Made by a program: the position numbers and the translations under genes. The notes under the pieces were generated by a model. The model was given only the letters and a program-made list of their open reading frames with translations. It had not been told where the DNA came from and searched no databases. From Pseudomonas putida (GTDB lineage Bacteria > Pseudomonadota > Gammaproteobacteria > Pseudomonadales > Pseudomonadaceae), in NCBI RefSeq assembly GCF_002906855.1, contig NZ_MINI01000028.1, forward strand, positions 2,046,001-2,110,000: a DNA stretch of 64,000 nucleotides, written 5' to 3'. Below are positions 53,352-61,013 of this stretch, piece by piece; position 1 is the stretch's first letter, and each line of letters begins with the position of its first letter.

Positions 53352-53655
53352 AAAGCCCCCATCACCTATTTGTTGTTGATTCTCACAGTTGGCGCCACAG
53401 GTTGTAGCGCACTACCAAGGCTGCTACAGCAGCATCGCAACAGGGGCTTTCTCACGCTGCCTTTTGGACAGATTCCCTCTCCACGGACGGCCTGCGTTAC
53501 CGCGCAAGCCGTCTGGAACACCCTTGCCACCGCTCCCGATCAGGGAGACGGCTTCATCATGCACAAGGCTGATGAACGGCGTCAATGCTTTTGTAGTGAA
53601 TATTTTCAGGCACTACATTTTTGTCATATTGTCTGGCAATTCATTCAGCGGTGAC
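53352..53655. other. 304-bp gap with a hairpin; no protein gene seen
   Basis: Contains TGTAGTG...CACTACA (53592-53598, 53611-53617) followed by TTTTT (53618-53622), an intrinsic-terminator shape for rightward transcription with no upstream protein gene on that strand. A small RNA ending here is possible. Otherwise nothing recognisable. Confidence 0.35.
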
Positions 53656-54792
53656 TCAGCGGTCGAGGTTGGACAGGATCTGGAAGGCCGCGCGCACCCG
53701 GGCTTCGTTGGGGTAATTGCGGTTGGCGAGCAGGACAATGGCCTTGCCTTCGGACGGGATGAAGGCGGCGTAGGCGCCGAAACCGCTGGTTGCCCCGGTC
53801 TTGTTGTACCAGGCGGCGGGCAGGGCCGGGAGCGCCGGGTTGAGGCGCTGGGTTGCATGGGGGTCACGAATCATGCGCGGGCTGTTGCCATCGACCAGTG
53901 TCTCCAGCGTGACCGGGTAAGGGTAGCGTTCCCAGCCCAGGCCCTGGGTCATGGCGCCCACCTTGAAGTAGCCGGCCTGGGTGATGGCGGTGGCCTTGCG
54001 CAGGGCCGGTGGCAATTCGTCAGGCTGCATGTGCAGGCGCACGTAGCGCAGCAGGTCGCTGGCGCTGGTCTTGATGCCGTAGGCTTCGTCGGCGTAGGGG
54101 CCAGGGCTGACGCGCACAGGGTGGTTCTGCGCGTCGTAGCCCTGTGCGTACAGCGCCTGTGCAGCCTGAGGCACCTGCAGGTAGGTGTGCTGCAGGCCCA
54201 TCTGCGCAAGCAGGTGCTGAGTCATGACGGCGGCGAATGGCGCGTGTTGCGCACGCGCCGCGAGGTCGCCGAACAGGCCCAGGCTCGGGTTGGAGTAGCA
54301 GCGCTGGGTGCCATGCTCGGTGTGCGGCTTCCAGTTGCGGAAGAACGCCAGCGTCTGCTCCGGCGTCTGAACTTCGTCGGGGAACTGCAAAGGCAGGCAG
54401 TCGGCGCTGTAGGCGCCAAACTCCAGCACGCTGGCCTCGCCCAGGGGCGCGCCGGCCAGCGCGGGCTGGTAGCGCCGGGCGGGTGCCTGGAGGTCGAGTT
54501 TGCCTTCGGCACTGGCCAGGGCGGCGAGGGTAGCGGTGTAGGTCTTGCTCAGCGAGCCGATCTCGAACAACGTGTCGGCGGTTACCGCGCTGCCGTCGGC
54601 CTTGCTGGCTACGCCATAACTGAAATAGTAGGCCTGGCCATTGGTGTAGACCGCCACGGCCATGCCGGCGATGTCCTGCTCTTTCATCAGGGGCCGGATG
54701 ACCTCGTCCACCTGGGCTTGCAAGGGTTCGGCAGCTTGCGCACTGGTTAAGCCGAACAGGATGAGCAGTGGTGCAAGACGTACGAGCGGCAT
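53656..54792 (-). CDS. ampC: Class C beta-lactamase (AmpC)
   Basis: 378 aa. A signal peptide of about 20 residues (SAQA-AEP) precedes the serine hydrolase fold. Catalytic motifs are Ser80-x-x-Lys83 (GSLSKTY), Tyr166-Ser-Asn168 (CYSNPS) and Lys331-Thr-Gly333 (NKTGATSGFG). It hydrolyses cephalosporins in the periplasm. No ampR lies alongside, unlike in P. aeruginosa, so inducibility by the classical route is doubtful. It is monocistronic. It could be confused with esterase or DD-peptidase relatives, but the YSN and KTG boxes favour AmpC. Confidence 0.9.
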   Translation of the reverse strand: MPLVRLAPLLILFGLTSAQAAEPLQAQVDEVIRPLMKEQDIAGMAVAVYTNGQAYYFSYGVASKADGSAVTADTLFEIGSLSKTYTATLAALASAEGKLDLQAPARRYQPALAGAPLGEASVLEFGAYSADCLPLQFPDEVQTPEQTLAFFRNWKPHTEHGTQRCYSNPSLGLFGDLAARAQHAPFAAVMTQHLLAQMGLQHTYLQVPQAAQALYAQGYDAQNHPVRVSPGPYADEAYGIKTSASDLLRYVRLHMQPDELPPALRKATAITQAGYFKVGAMTQGLGWERYPYPVTLETLVDGNSPRMIRDPHATQRLNPALPALPAAWYNKTGATSGFGAYAAFIPSEGKAIVLLANRNYPNEARVRAAFQILSNLDR

Positions 54793-54925
54793 GCGAGGTT
54801 CCTTTTTTGGGTGTGGCCGTCGAGGGAGTGTCCGTTGAGCGACACCGATGGGGGTTCCGGCGTTAGCGGGAAAAAACCGAGGACCTTATCGTCTGGCCCT
54901 GCACAACCACAAGATGGAAACTGTT

Positions 54926-55918
54926 ATGAAGTATTTGCGCATGTTGTTCGACAACTTCACCCTGTGCCTGCTCGGGGTGGTGCTGATCGCCACCGTGCTG
55001 CCTTGCTCGGGCGACGGCGCGGTGTATTTCGGCTGGCTGACCAACCTGGCGATCGGCCTGCTGTTCTTCCTGCACGGCGCCAAGCTGTCGCGCGAGGCGA
55101 TCATCGCCGGTGCTGGCCACTGGCGTCTGCACCTGCTGGTGTTCTCCTGCACCTTTGTGATGTTCCCGCTGCTGGGCCTGGCGTTCAAGCCGCTGTTCGT
55201 GCCTCTGGTAGGCAACGAGCTGTATCTGGGCGTGCTGTATTTGTGCGCGCTGCCTGCCACCGTGCAGTCGGCCATCGCCTTCACTTCGCTGGCCCGCGGT
55301 AATGTGCCGGCCGCCATCTGCAGCGCGGCGGCTTCCAGCCTGATCGGCATCTTCCTGACACCGCTGCTGGTGATGCTGCTGCTGGGCGCCAGTGGTGACA
55401 CCGGTTCGGGGCTGGATGCCGTATTGAAGATCACCATGCAGTTGCTGGTGCCGTTCGTGGCCGGGCAGGTCGCACGCCGTTGGATCGGTGCCTGGGTCAA
55501 GAAAAATGCCCGCTGGCTCAAGATGGTGGACCAAGGCTCGATCCTGCTGGTGGTGTACACCGCGTTCAGCGAGGCCGTGGTTACCGGCCTGTGGCACACC
55601 GTGTCGCCGCAGCACCTGGCCGGGCTGTTCGCGGTCTGCGGTATCCTCCTGGCGGTGGTGCTGTTCGGTACACGCATGCTGGGCAAGGTGTTGGGCTTCA
55701 GCCTGGAAGACCGCATCACTATTCTGTTTGCCGGTTCCAAGAAGAGCCTGGCCACCGGGGTGCCGATGGCTCAGGTGCTGTTCGTGGGGAGCGGCATTGG
55801 CGCGATGATCCTGCCGCTGATGCTGTTCCACCAGATCCAGTTGATGGTGTGTGCGGTGCTGGCGCAGCGCTATGCCAGTCGCGAGCAGGTGGGTGAGGGG
55901 GCTACTGCTTCTTCCTGA
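54926..55918 (+). CDS. Bile acid:sodium symporter-family (SBF-like, YfeH) transporter
   Basis: 330 aa with about nine to ten membrane helices. Family features include the N-terminal NLAIGLLFFLHGAKLSREA, the crossover-like ALPATVQSAIAFTSLARGN and the C-terminal FAGSKKSLATGVPMAQVLF, which mark the SBF-like (PF13593) branch. The transported anion is unknown in bacteria. ATG 54926 is chosen over ATG 54914 because only it has a purine-rich upstream sequence (GGAAA). It is monocistronic, divergent from ampC. Confidence 0.88.
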   Translation: MKYLRMLFDNFTLCLLGVVLIATVLPCSGDGAVYFGWLTNLAIGLLFFLHGAKLSREAIIAGAGHWRLHLLVFSCTFVMFPLLGLAFKPLFVPLVGNELYLGVLYLCALPATVQSAIAFTSLARGNVPAAICSAAASSLIGIFLTPLLVMLLLGASGDTGSGLDAVLKITMQLLVPFVAGQVARRWIGAWVKKNARWLKMVDQGSILLVVYTAFSEAVVTGLWHTVSPQHLAGLFAVCGILLAVVLFGTRMLGKVLGFSLEDRITILFAGSKKSLATGVPMAQVLFVGSGIGAMILPLMLFHQIQLMVCAVLAQRYASREQVGEGATASS

Positions 55919-55941
55919 AAGATGTGTGTTGCCGGTGCAGG

Positions 55942-56535
55942 CTATCGTGCCTGCCCGGAACTGCGCTCGCGCAATGCCTTCCCCACCTCGGCCTCGATCT
56001 TGTAGGCCGGCCCTTCCAGCTCCTCGTAGTTGCGCGTATAGCGTCGGGCAAATTCATTCACCCCCAGTTGCTGATACTGCTGCACATGCTTGAGCTCATG
56101 GGCCCACAGTGCCACGTTGTCCTCGGCATCGCTGGCGTGGCGGAAGATGATGGTGTCGATCAGCGTCACCGCGTTCACGTCCGGGTTCTGCAGCATGGCG
56201 TTGGCCGCCGTGACCTGCTGCTCGTCACCGACCCGGTAGCGCGCGGCATCGAGCACGGCGAAGTCATACCAGGGCTCCAGCTGCGCGCGGATGTGCAAAG
56301 GGATCGGTTGAGTGCCGCTGGCAGTGGCCTCGTCGCGAGCCTGTTGCAAGGCAAACGCCAGGCTGCTGGACGCCACGGTCTCGACATCCTTGAGCACCTG
56401 CCCGGCCTGGCCGGGGTCGATCGGTGCGCAGAAACAGCCCATCAGGCACACCTGGTACTGACCAGGCGGGCAGGCCTGGTCGGCCAAGGCAGGCGCTGCC
56501 AGCAACAGCCCCAACAGCAGGTTAATCCGCTTCAT
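55942..56535 (-). CDS. Exported HEXXH zinc-metalloprotease-like protein (DUF4157-like)
   Basis: 197 aa. A signal peptide of about 18 residues is followed by a Cys-rich N-terminus (CPPGQYQVCLMGCFCAP, four Cys at 22-36). The zinc-type motif HELKH is at 146-150 (WAHELKHVQQY), as in DUF4157 domains found in eCIS-associated proteins and stand-alone forms. The sequence predicts secretion with disulfides and a metalloprotease-like site; activity is unproven. It overlaps the end of the TetR gene by 14 bp on the same strand, so the two are one unit. Confidence 0.75.
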   Translation of the reverse strand: MKRINLLLGLLLAAPALADQACPPGQYQVCLMGCFCAPIDPGQAGQVLKDVETVASSSLAFALQQARDEATASGTQPIPLHIRAQLEPWYDFAVLDAARYRVGDEQQVTAANAMLQNPDVNAVTLIDTIIFRHASDAEDNVALWAHELKHVQQYQQLGVNEFARRYTRNYEELEGPAYKIEAEVGKALRERSSGQAR

Positions 56536-57085
56536 TCAACGCCCTGTCGACAAAGCCCTTGCTGGCATCGAGCAACTGCTGTTGCACCTCTTCACTGGCC
56601 AGCATGCGCCCGACCACCAGTGCGCCGACGCACTGACTGATCAGCACCCAGGCCAGCGCCGGGTCTTTCAAGGTTTCGCTCCATGCGGCATGCAGCCCCA
56701 CCAGCCAGTGCTCGGCCTCTTCGCGCACAGGCTGTTCGGCGCGGGCGATTTCCACCCCCAAGGGCGGCAGCGGGCAGCCGCCCTCGGCATTGTGCAGGTG
56801 TGCCAGGCTCAGGTACTGCTGCAGGCAGCGGGCCAAACGTTCGCGGCTGGCACCCTGGTTGGCCAGGCGGGCCAGCGGGCTGTTGCACAGTTCCTGGCGG
56901 ACTATTTCGGTGAACAGGTCGTCCTTGGACGGGAAGTGGTTGTAGAAGGCGCCGCCAGTCAGGCCGATGGCCTTCATCAGCCCGGCCACGCCGGTGCTGG
57001 AAAAACCGCCGCGCTTGGCCAGCGCGCCGCTGCTGGCCAGCAGCTTGTCGCGGGTCTGCTGCTTGTGTTCGGTGGAGTAGCGCAT
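56522..57085 (-). CDS. TetR/AcrR-family repressor
   Basis: 187 aa. The N-terminal HTH (about 10-55; GVAGLMKAIGLTGGAFYNHFPSK) is followed by a ligand domain. The layout resembles regulators of xenobiotic or aldehyde response. It is divergent from the SDR gene at 57173, with a palindrome at 57136-57150 between them. It overlaps the exported HEXXH gene, so autoregulation would also set that gene. Confidence 0.9.
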   Translation of the reverse strand: MRYSTEHKQQTRDKLLASSGALAKRGGFSSTGVAGLMKAIGLTGGAFYNHFPSKDDLFTEIVRQELCNSPLARLANQGASRERLARCLQQYLSLAHLHNAEGGCPLPPLGVEIARAEQPVREEAEHWLVGLHAAWSETLKDPALAWVLISQCVGALVVGRMLASEEVQQQLLDASKGFVDRALNEAD

Positions 57086-57135
57086 GCACGGCCTCTTCGC
57101 GCTGCTTGACGATGGCGGCGATCATAACATAGCGT

Positions 57136-57150
57136 TCGTTTACTAAACGA
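57136..57150. promoter_or_regulatory. TetR operator palindrome
   Basis: TCGTTT-ACT-AAACGA, a perfect 6-3-6 palindrome in the 87-bp gap between the TetR gene and the divergent SDR gene. Position and symmetry fit the TetR-type operator controlling both. Confidence 0.65.
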
Positions 57151-57172
57151 TCATTCACCAATGGAGGCAGGC

Positions 57173-57904
57173 ATGGCAGAACAACAAAAAGTGGTGCTGG
57201 TGATCGGGGCTGGGGACGCCACGGGTGGCGCGATCGCCAAACGCTTCGCCCGTGAGGGTTATGTGGCGTGTGTTACCCGCCGCCAGGCTGAAAAGCTGCA
57301 GCCGCTGATCGATGAGATCCGCGCTGCAGGTGGCCAGGCCCATGGCTTCGGCTCGGATGCGCGCAAGGAGGAGGAGGTTGCCGAGCTGGTGGAAACCATC
57401 GAGCGTGATATCGGCCCGATCGAGGCGTTTGTCTTCAATATCGGCGCCAATGTGCCGTGCAGCATCCTCGAGGAGACACCACGCAAGTACTTCAAGATCT
57501 GGGAAATGGCCTGCTTCGCCGGCTTCCTCACCGCCCAGGCCGTGGCCCGGCGCATGGTCACCCGTGAGCGCGGTACCCTCCTGTTCACCGGCGCCACCGC
57601 AGGCACGCGTGGCGCTGCCGGTTTCGCTGCCTTCGCCGGGGCCAAGCACGGGTTGCGCGCCCTGGCCCAGAGCATGGCGCGGGAGCTCGGCCCGCGGAAC
57701 ATTCACGTTGCCCATGTGGTGGTGGATGGTGCCATCGACACGGCGTTCATCCGCGACAGTTTCCCGGAACGCTACGCGCTGAAGGATCAGGACGGCATTC
57801 TCGACCCGGCACACATCGCCGACAGCTACTGGTTCCTGCACGCCCAGCCCCGTGATGCCTGGACCTTCGAACTGGACCTGCGCCCGTGGATGGAGCGTTG
57901 GTAA
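57173..57904 (+). CDS. SDR-family protein with Phe in place of the catalytic Tyr
   Basis: 243 aa short-chain dehydrogenase fold. The nucleotide loop is GAGDATGG (12-19), a variant of TGxxxGxG, and NxGA is at 89-92 (NIGA). The usual Tyr-x3-Lys reads Phe154-AGA-Lys158, so the catalytic Tyr is missing and the Ser position is also altered (FTGATAG). GGAGG precedes ATG 57173. It is followed 26 bp later by a DsbA-like isomerase gene. Either a divergent active site or a non-catalytic binding role is possible. Confidence 0.85.
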   Translation: MAEQQKVVLVIGAGDATGGAIAKRFAREGYVACVTRRQAEKLQPLIDEIRAAGGQAHGFGSDARKEEEVAELVETIERDIGPIEAFVFNIGANVPCSILEETPRKYFKIWEMACFAGFLTAQAVARRMVTRERGTLLFTGATAGTRGAAGFAAFAGAKHGLRALAQSMARELGPRNIHVAHVVVDGAIDTAFIRDSFPERYALKDQDGILDPAHIADSYWFLHAQPRDAWTFELDLRPWMERW

Positions 57905-57930
57905 GCCTGACTGACCAAGGAGTGTGATGC

Positions 57931-58524
57931 ATGAGCAAGACCGTGGAGTTTTACTTCGACCTGGGCAGCCCGGCCAGCTATCTGGCCTGGACCCAGCTGC
58001 CTGCTATCTGCGCCCGGCATGGCGCGACCCTGGTTTACCGGCCCATGCTGCTTGGCGGAGTATTCCAGGCCACCGGCAATGCTTCGCCGGCGATGATCCC
58101 TGCCAAGGGCCGCTACATGTTCACCGACCTTGGCCGTTATGCCCGCCGGTATGGCGTGCCATTCGGCCTACCGCCGGGGTTCCCGGTGAACACCCTGCCC
58201 CTGATGCGCGGAGCCATCGGCATGCAGCTTCGCGCGTCAGCCCAGTTCGAAGCGTTGTTGGCCGCGCTGTTCAAGGGGCTGTGGGAACAGCGGCGCAACT
58301 TGAGCGATGGCTCGGCATTGGATAAAACACTCAGCCAGGCCGGCTTCGACCCTGCGGCGTTTCATGCGCTGGCGGCAGATGGCGAGGTAAAGGCCGAACT
58401 CAAGCGGGTGACCGAAGAAGCGGTTGCGCGGGGTGTGTTCGGTGCGCCGACCTGCTTTGTCGACGGGGAAATGTTCTTCGGCCAGGATCGCCTGGATTTC
58501 GTCGAAGAAGCGCTGAGCCGTTGA
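57931..58524 (+). CDS. 2-hydroxychromene-2-carboxylate isomerase-like (kappa GST/DsbA fold)
   Basis: 197 aa. The N-terminal FYFDLGSPASYLAW includes the conserved active-site Ser13, and the C-terminal GVFGAPTCFVDGEMFFGQDRLDFV is the DSBA-type closing motif. Homologues isomerise ring-cleaved naphthalene intermediates or conjugate glutathione. It is operonic with the SDR gene under the TetR repressor. No ring-cleavage enzymes for polycyclics are visible, so detoxification is as likely as catabolism. Confidence 0.88.
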   Translation: MSKTVEFYFDLGSPASYLAWTQLPAICARHGATLVYRPMLLGGVFQATGNASPAMIPAKGRYMFTDLGRYARRYGVPFGLPPGFPVNTLPLMRGAIGMQLRASAQFEALLAALFKGLWEQRRNLSDGSALDKTLSQAGFDPAAFHALAADGEVKAELKRVTEEAVARGVFGAPTCFVDGEMFFGQDRLDFVEEALSR

Positions 58525-58531
58525 GGCTGCA

Positions 58532-58554
58532 TGGCCTCGCCATGGGCGAGGCCA
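58532..58554. terminator. Convergent-gene hairpin
   Basis: TGGCCTCGCC-ATG-GGCGAGGCCA is a 10-bp stem in the 38-bp gap between convergent genes (58524, 58563). There is no U tract, so its strength is uncertain. Confidence 0.5.
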
Positions 58555-58562
58555 AGCCGGGC

Positions 58563-59108
58563 TCAGAAATTGGCCGGGGTGTTGGCGCTGATGATTTCCG
58601 CCTCGTCCTGGCCAATGTTCTTGAAGCTGTGCGGCAGGGTGGTGGGGATGTAGTAGCCATCGCCCGAGTTGAGGATGCTCACCTGGCCATCGACCCACAG
58701 CTCCACGGTGCCGCGGGTGACCAGGCCACATTCTTCGCCTTCGGCATGCACGATCGGCTCGCCCGAATCGGCACCCGGGGCATACAGCTCGCGCAGCATG
58801 CGCATCTGCCGGGCCTCAACGCTGGCGCCGACCAGCAGCATGCGCAGGCCATTACGGCCCAGGTCCGGCTGCTCGCTGGCGCGGAACACGAAGCGCTCTT
58901 CGCGCACCGGTTCGTCGAAGCTGAAGAACTCGGCCAGGGTCATGGGGATCCCTTCGAGCAGCTTTTTCAGGGAACTGACCGATGGGCTGACACGGTTCTG
59001 TTCGATCTGCGAGATCGTCGAGTTGGTCAATCCGCTGCGGCGGGCCAGTTCCCGTTGGGAGAGGTTGTTGCGTTCACGCACCAGTTTGAGTCGCGTCCCC
59101 GTGTCCAT
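58563..59108 (-). CDS. XRE-cupin transcriptional regulator (PuuR-like)
   Basis: 181 aa. The HTH_3 domain (about 5-60; LSQRELARRSGLTNSTISQIEQN) is followed by a cupin (about 110-178; HAEGEECGLVTRG). It closely resembles PuuR, the putrescine-catabolism repressor, in architecture and motifs. ATG 59108 has AAGGCGG upstream. An AT-rich dyad at 59128-59160, 20 bp before the start, suggests autoregulation. No puu genes lie beside it, so targets are elsewhere. Confidence 0.88.
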   Translation of the reverse strand: MDTGTRLKLVRERNNLSQRELARRSGLTNSTISQIEQNRVSPSVSSLKKLLEGIPMTLAEFFSFDEPVREERFVFRASEQPDLGRNGLRMLLVGASVEARQMRMLRELYAPGADSGEPIVHAEGEECGLVTRGTVELWVDGQVSILNSGDGYYIPTTLPHSFKNIGQDEAEIISANTPANF

Positions 59109-59127
59109 AGCCGCCTTGTAATCAGAG

Positions 59128-59160
59128 GTGTTTAAAATAATTAGCGACGCATTAAAACAC
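59128..59160. promoter_or_regulatory. AT-rich dyad upstream of the PuuR-like gene
   Basis: GTGTTTAAAAT (59128-59138) and ATTAAAACAC (59151-59160) form an imperfect inverted repeat across AATTAGCGACGC. Outer hexamers GTGTTT/AAACAC are perfect. It is a plausible autoregulatory operator overlapping the promoter. Confidence 0.45.
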
Positions 59161-59186
59161 ACTCTGCACGCTTGCGCGCTGTGCTT

Positions 59187-60392
59187 TCAGACGCGTTGAT
59201 CACGCGGCAGCGGCCACAGCCCGACCAGCAGCAAAAGCGCTGCTACCGCCAGGAACGGCAGGCGTGGGTCCAGGGCGTAGACCAGCGTTCCGGCCAGCGG
59301 GCCGATCACCGCGCCCATGCCCTGGGCGGCGCCAATCGAGCCAGCGGTGGCACCTTGTTCCGAGGCCTGCATGGCATTGGCCGCCAGCGCGGAAAACGCC
59401 GGGAACACAAAGCCCATGCCGGCTGCGGCGACAAAATAGCAACTCCATAGCCAGGGCGCCGTGGTGGCCAGCGCGCCACAGGCGAAGCCCAGTGCCGACA
59501 CACTGGCGCCGACCCGGATCATCTTCAACGGCGGCCACTCCAACTGGCGCAGCAGCACCTGCGACATGATCAGCGCTACCCCGACAGTGGTCAGGGCAAT
59601 GCCAGCAGCCTGCGCGGCATCGGTCGGCGTCAGCTGCAAGCGGTCGAGGGCGAAGAAACCGACGACGATCTGCGACACCGTGACGCTGAGCATGGCGCTG
59701 AACGCCACCAACAGTGGCCGGCGCAGGCGAGGGTCGCTGAGTCGGACGGGGCTGGGCGCATGGCTTTGCGCAAGGGGCTGCGGCTTGAGCTTGAACAGCA
59801 GCACCAGAAATGCGCTGGCCGGCAACAGCGACATGATATGGAACGGCAGGCTCAGGCTGTGCTGTGCCAGCACGGCCGCCAGCGCCGGCCCCACCACCAG
59901 GCCCACGGCATTGGCCGCGCCCAGCGAAGCCATGGCCCGCGCCCGGCGCTGAGGCTCGACATGGTCGGCGATCAATGCGTTGCAGCCCACCGGGATGGCG
60001 GCGTAGAAGGCACCGATGCAACCGCGTGCCAGCATCAGGCCGACGAACGCCAGGCCCGCCCCCGGCAGCCAGCGCAGCGCCCCTTCGACGAACAGGCACA
60101 GCAGCCAGTAGGCCAGGGTGAAGCCGGCGCTGCCCAGCAGCAGGATACGGCGGCGCCCCAGGCGGTCGGACAACCGCCCCCACGGGCGCGCCAGCAGCAC
60201 CCAGACCACGCCGGCCACGGTCACCGCCGCCCCGGCTTGCCAGGTGGCCATGCCCAGTAGGCGCGAGATCGGCCCGATCAGTGCGACGAAAGCCATCATC
60301 GACATGGTGCAGGCCATGTTGGCCAACAGCAGCGGGCGCATGTCCAGGGTGTTGGCGGGTGTCAGTAATGCAGGGTCCTTTGCGACGTTCAT
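59187..60392 (-). CDS. MFS drug/siderophore exporter-like (TetA/DHA1 type)
   Basis: 401 aa with 12 membrane segments. MFS motif A appears as GRLSDRLGRRRILL near 72-85. The fold is DHA1-like, typical of drug or siderophore efflux. A Fur-like site lies 44 bp upstream of ATG 60392, so iron-regulated export of a siderophore or related chelator is a fair hypothesis. No siderophore synthesis genes are in the window. Confidence 0.85.
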   Translation of the reverse strand: MNVAKDPALLTPANTLDMRPLLLANMACTMSMMAFVALIGPISRLLGMATWQAGAAVTVAGVVWVLLARPWGRLSDRLGRRRILLLGSAGFTLAYWLLCLFVEGALRWLPGAGLAFVGLMLARGCIGAFYAAIPVGCNALIADHVEPQRRARAMASLGAANAVGLVVGPALAAVLAQHSLSLPFHIMSLLPASAFLVLLFKLKPQPLAQSHAPSPVRLSDPRLRRPLLVAFSAMLSVTVSQIVVGFFALDRLQLTPTDAAQAAGIALTTVGVALIMSQVLLRQLEWPPLKMIRVGASVSALGFACGALATTAPWLWSCYFVAAAGMGFVFPAFSALAANAMQASEQGATAGSIGAAQGMGAVIGPLAGTLVYALDPRLPFLAVAALLLLVGLWPLPRDQRV

Positions 60393-60430
60393 AAGGCAGT
60401 CCAGGGCAGGTCGACAAGAGAACTGTCGAA

Positions 60431-60450
60431 CTTAATGAGAATAATTGTTG
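60431..60450. promoter_or_regulatory. Fur-like box upstream of the MFS exporter
   Basis: CTTAATGAGAATAATTGTTG contains the same TGAGAAT half as the TonB-receptor Fur box and matches the 19-bp consensus at 13 positions by my count. It sits 39 bp before the exporter start. Confidence 0.6.
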
Positions 60451-60479
60451 TGTGTCGAGCCCGCCCGGGCATCAGCCTG

Positions 60480-61013
60480 TCAATCGCTGCGCCGCACGGG
60501 GCCTGGCCACATGCTACGCAACACGCCGTCCCGACGCACCAGGGCATGCATCAACGCCGCCCCCAGGTGCACCAGCACGGTGGCGAACAACAGGTAGCCG
60601 GCCCAGCCATGGGCCTGGCGCAGTACGGCATACAGTTGCAGGTCGTGCGGGGCGATCGCCGGCAGTTGCAGGGGGCGTGGGTAGCCGCCTGCCGACAGCA
60701 TCGCCCAGCCCAGCAGCGGCATGGCCAGCATCAGGCCGTAGAGCAGCAGATGCGAGGCGCCGGCGGCAAGGCGCTCAAGCGCCGGCAGATCGGCGGGCAG
60801 TGCCGGGTGCGGCAAGGTCAGGCGCAGGCCTATGCGCACGATCACCAGTACCAGCAATGCCAGGCCCGTGGCCTTGTGCAGTTCGACCAGCAGCGGGTGG
60901 CGCGGTGACAGGTCGCCGACCATGCTCACGCCGATGAACAGCATGCTGATGATCAGGATCGCCATCAGCCAGTGCACCAGGCGCGCCAAGGGGTGGAAGA
61001 CTTCAGGTTTCAT
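60480..61013 (-). CDS. Cytochrome b561-family protein
   Basis: 177 aa with four membrane helices and paired histidines suited to two b-hemes (His13 in RLVHW, His46 in LHKATG, His137 in QAHGW, His149 in VLVHLG). It transfers electrons across the inner membrane, often to a periplasmic partner. Its ATG 61013 overlaps the catalase-like stop by 4 bp (ATGA), so it very likely feeds or serves that heme protein. It is in the regulon of the divergent ECF factor by promoter symmetry. Confidence 0.9.
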   Translation of the reverse strand: MKPEVFHPLARLVHWLMAILIISMLFIGVSMVGDLSPRHPLLVELHKATGLALLVLVIVRIGLRLTLPHPALPADLPALERLAAGASHLLLYGLMLAMPLLGWAMLSAGGYPRPLQLPAIAPHDLQLYAVLRQAHGWAGYLLFATVLVHLGAALMHALVRRDGVLRSMWPGPVRRSD

